Shown: piece by piece, positions 5,515 through 6,351 of the stretch | How positions within the stretch are numbered: position 1 is the stretch's first letter | Layout: each line of letters begins with the position of its first letter | Assembly (NCBI GenBank): GCA_036006525.1 | Contig: DASYPP010000079.1 | Coordinates: 1-6,351 of the forward strand | Length of the DNA stretch: 6,351 nt | Reading direction: 5' to 3' | From: DASYPP01 sp036006525 | GTDB taxonomy: Bacteria; Gemmatimonadota; Gemmatimonadetes; Gemmatimonadales; GWC2-71-9 | Made by a program: the position numbers and the translations under genes | Notes under the pieces: generated by a model | The model's input: only the letters and a program-made list of their open reading frames with translations | Databases searched by the model: none | Told to the model about the DNA's origin: nothing

Positions 5515-6279
5515 GTGTCATCCGAAAAACGCATCGGGGGGCCGTCGATCTTCCGGAGAGTTCCCCCTTCCCCTGAACGGGGGAAGGGGGACAGGGGGTT
5601 GGGGCTGTTCCCATGTCCGGGGGAAGGGGGACAGGGGGTTAGGGCTGAGGGGGACAGGTTAGGGCTGTTGCTCCTCCTCCTCACCCTCGCCACCACCCCG
5701 CTCGCCGCCCAGTTCGACACCAGCACCGTGGCCGGCCGGGTGCTCGAGCGGCGCATGGCCGCCCTGGAAGACGATTCCACCATCAAGCAATTCGCCGACC
5801 TGGGCCGGCTCGACTATGCCAGCGGACTCGGCGCCGCCAACCTCGCCCGGTTGGACGACCAGAGCGTGCTCCTGTTCGCGCGGCTCCTCTCGCGGGGCAT
5901 GGTGCGCACCAGCGCCGAGGACTGCGCCCGGGTCATGGGCAGCCCCACCGGGGGTGATGAGTTCTGGCTGATCATGGGTCAGAGCGCGGACTCGCTGGAG
6001 GCGGAGGAATGGGCCACTCTGTTGACCCAGGTTGTCTGGGCCGAGGTCGAGCAGCGCTCGCCCAACCCCGTGGCCACGCCGGGGCAGGTCGAGCTGGCTC
6101 TCATCAGCGTGATCCGGCACTCGCCGGGCAAGCAACAGGAAATGATCGGCAAGATCGCGCAGGGGCCGGACGCCGCCTGCCGGCTCACGCCCTGGATGAT
6201 GACTCGGCTGATGGTGAAGACGCCGGCCCACGCCGCGACGCTGATCCGGGGAATGATGGGGGCGGGCAGTTCGCAATAG
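5515..6279 (+). CDS. Exported protein of unknown function with repeat-derived N-terminus
   Basis: I do not recognise the family. With the GTG start the product has 254 residues. A hydrophobic signal core (LGLLLLLLTLATTPLAAQ, 49-66 from this start) ends in a good LAA cleavage site before Gln-Phe. The mature domain is about 190 residues and looks mostly alpha-helical, with Leu/Ala-rich segments and only two Cys; I see no catalytic motif. A periplasmic helical protein, perhaps of repeat type, is all that can be said. Unusually, about 37 codons before the signal core (5555-5667) are G-rich repeat, giving RVPPSPERGKGDRGLGL and two shorter echoes. The repeat therefore either replaced the native start or lies in an untranslated leader with a start nearer the signal core, such as TTG at 5668. 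The reading frame stays open throughout. No partner gene is visible downstream. Confidence 0.7.
   Translation: MSSEKRIGGPSIFRRVPPSPERGKGDRGLGLFPCPGEGGQGVRAEGDRLGLLLLLLTLATTPLAAQFDTSTVAGRVLERRMAALEDDSTIKQFADLGRLDYASGLGAANLARLDDQSVLLFARLLSRGMVRTSAEDCARVMGSPTGGDEFWLIMGQSADSLEAEEWATLLTQVVWAEVEQRSPNPVATPGQVELALISVIRHSPGKQQEMIGKIAQGPDAACRLTPWMMTRLMVKTPAHAATLIRGMMGAGSSQ
5555..5667 (+). repeat. G-rich repeat cluster, plus orientation, three tails
   Basis: One full unit runs from GGAG (5555) through an 11-bp hairpin (arms 5563-5573 and 5580-5590) to GGGACAGGGGGTTGGGGCTG (5588-5607, one base off the 20-mer). It is followed by an exact 20-mer at 5628-5647 and a copy lacking three G at 5651-5667. It overlaps the start region of the exported-protein gene. 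Confidence 0.85.
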
Positions 6280-6280
6280 G

Positions 6281-6320
6281 GCGGTAAGGCGGTATGGCGG
6301 TAAGGCGGTAAGGCGGTAAG
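6281..6320. repeat. Five tandem 8-bp units (GCGGTAAG)
   Basis: Units start at 6281, 6289, 6297, 6305 and 6313. The second reads GCGGTATG and the other four are identical. The array begins two bases after the stop codon of the preceding gene and shows no hairpin potential. Confidence 0.9.
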
Positions 6321-6330
6321 TCCAAAGGGC

Positions 6331-6351
6331 TGTCATCCCGAGCGGAGCGAG
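6331..6351. repeat. TCATCCCGAGCG-type dispersed repeat, cut by the window edge
   Basis: TGTCATCCCGAGCGGAGCGA at 6331-6350, with a final G at 6351, resembles an intergenic repeat often seen in GC-rich environmental bacteria (GTCATCCCGAGCGAAGCGAG and variants). This is recognised from memory, and the rest lies off the right edge. Confidence 0.55.

Overview
The window is GC-rich bacterial DNA whose genes look like those of a soil or sediment member of the Gemmatimonadota or a relative. This placement is inferred from style: a membrane-anchored Ser/Thr kinase with a PEGA-like sensor, signal peptides ending in LAAQ, and many GC-palindromic repeats between genes. There is no rRNA or other phylogenetic marker here. 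No tRNA, CRISPR array or riboswitch was found.

Layout. (a) 1-1471, plus: the C-terminal part of a Hanks-type Ser/Thr protein kinase, cut by the left edge inside its catalytic loop, then a transmembrane helix, a PEGA-like domain and a TonB-C-like end. (b) 1472-1593: a gap with a 25-bp imperfect inverted repeat and a T-run. (c) 1594-2091, plus: a gamma-class carbonic anhydrase-like hexapeptide-repeat protein with all three zinc histidines. (d) 2091-2350: a cluster of GC hairpins. Two are an exact inverted 25-bp pair carrying GTAG at the foot of the stem, as in REP elements. (e) 2306-2869, minus: a REP-associated tyrosine transposase (RAYT) whose stop codon lies inside one of those REP-like units. 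(f) 2951-2996: two copies of a second, G-rich repeat family. (g) 3099-3887 and 3890-5032, plus: a tight two-gene operon of an exported protein resembling the TTHB210-like/DUF5602 family and a two-domain multicopper oxidase lipoprotein. (h) 5030-5116: an inverted copy of the G-rich repeat with a strong hairpin. It overlaps the end of a DUF559 nuclease-like gene (5055-5483, minus). (i) 5515-6279, plus: an exported protein of unknown function whose N-terminal codons run through another copy of the same repeat. (j) 6281-6351: five 8-bp tandem units and a TCATCCCGAGCG-type dispersed repeat at the right edge.

The most coherent physiological unit is the multicopper oxidase operon, which probably acts in the cell envelope on a metal or an organic reductant. 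The most notable genome-dynamics signal is the RAYT beside its candidate REP/BIME substrate. The second is a G-rich hairpin repeat family that has become coding sequence at the end of one gene and the start of another.
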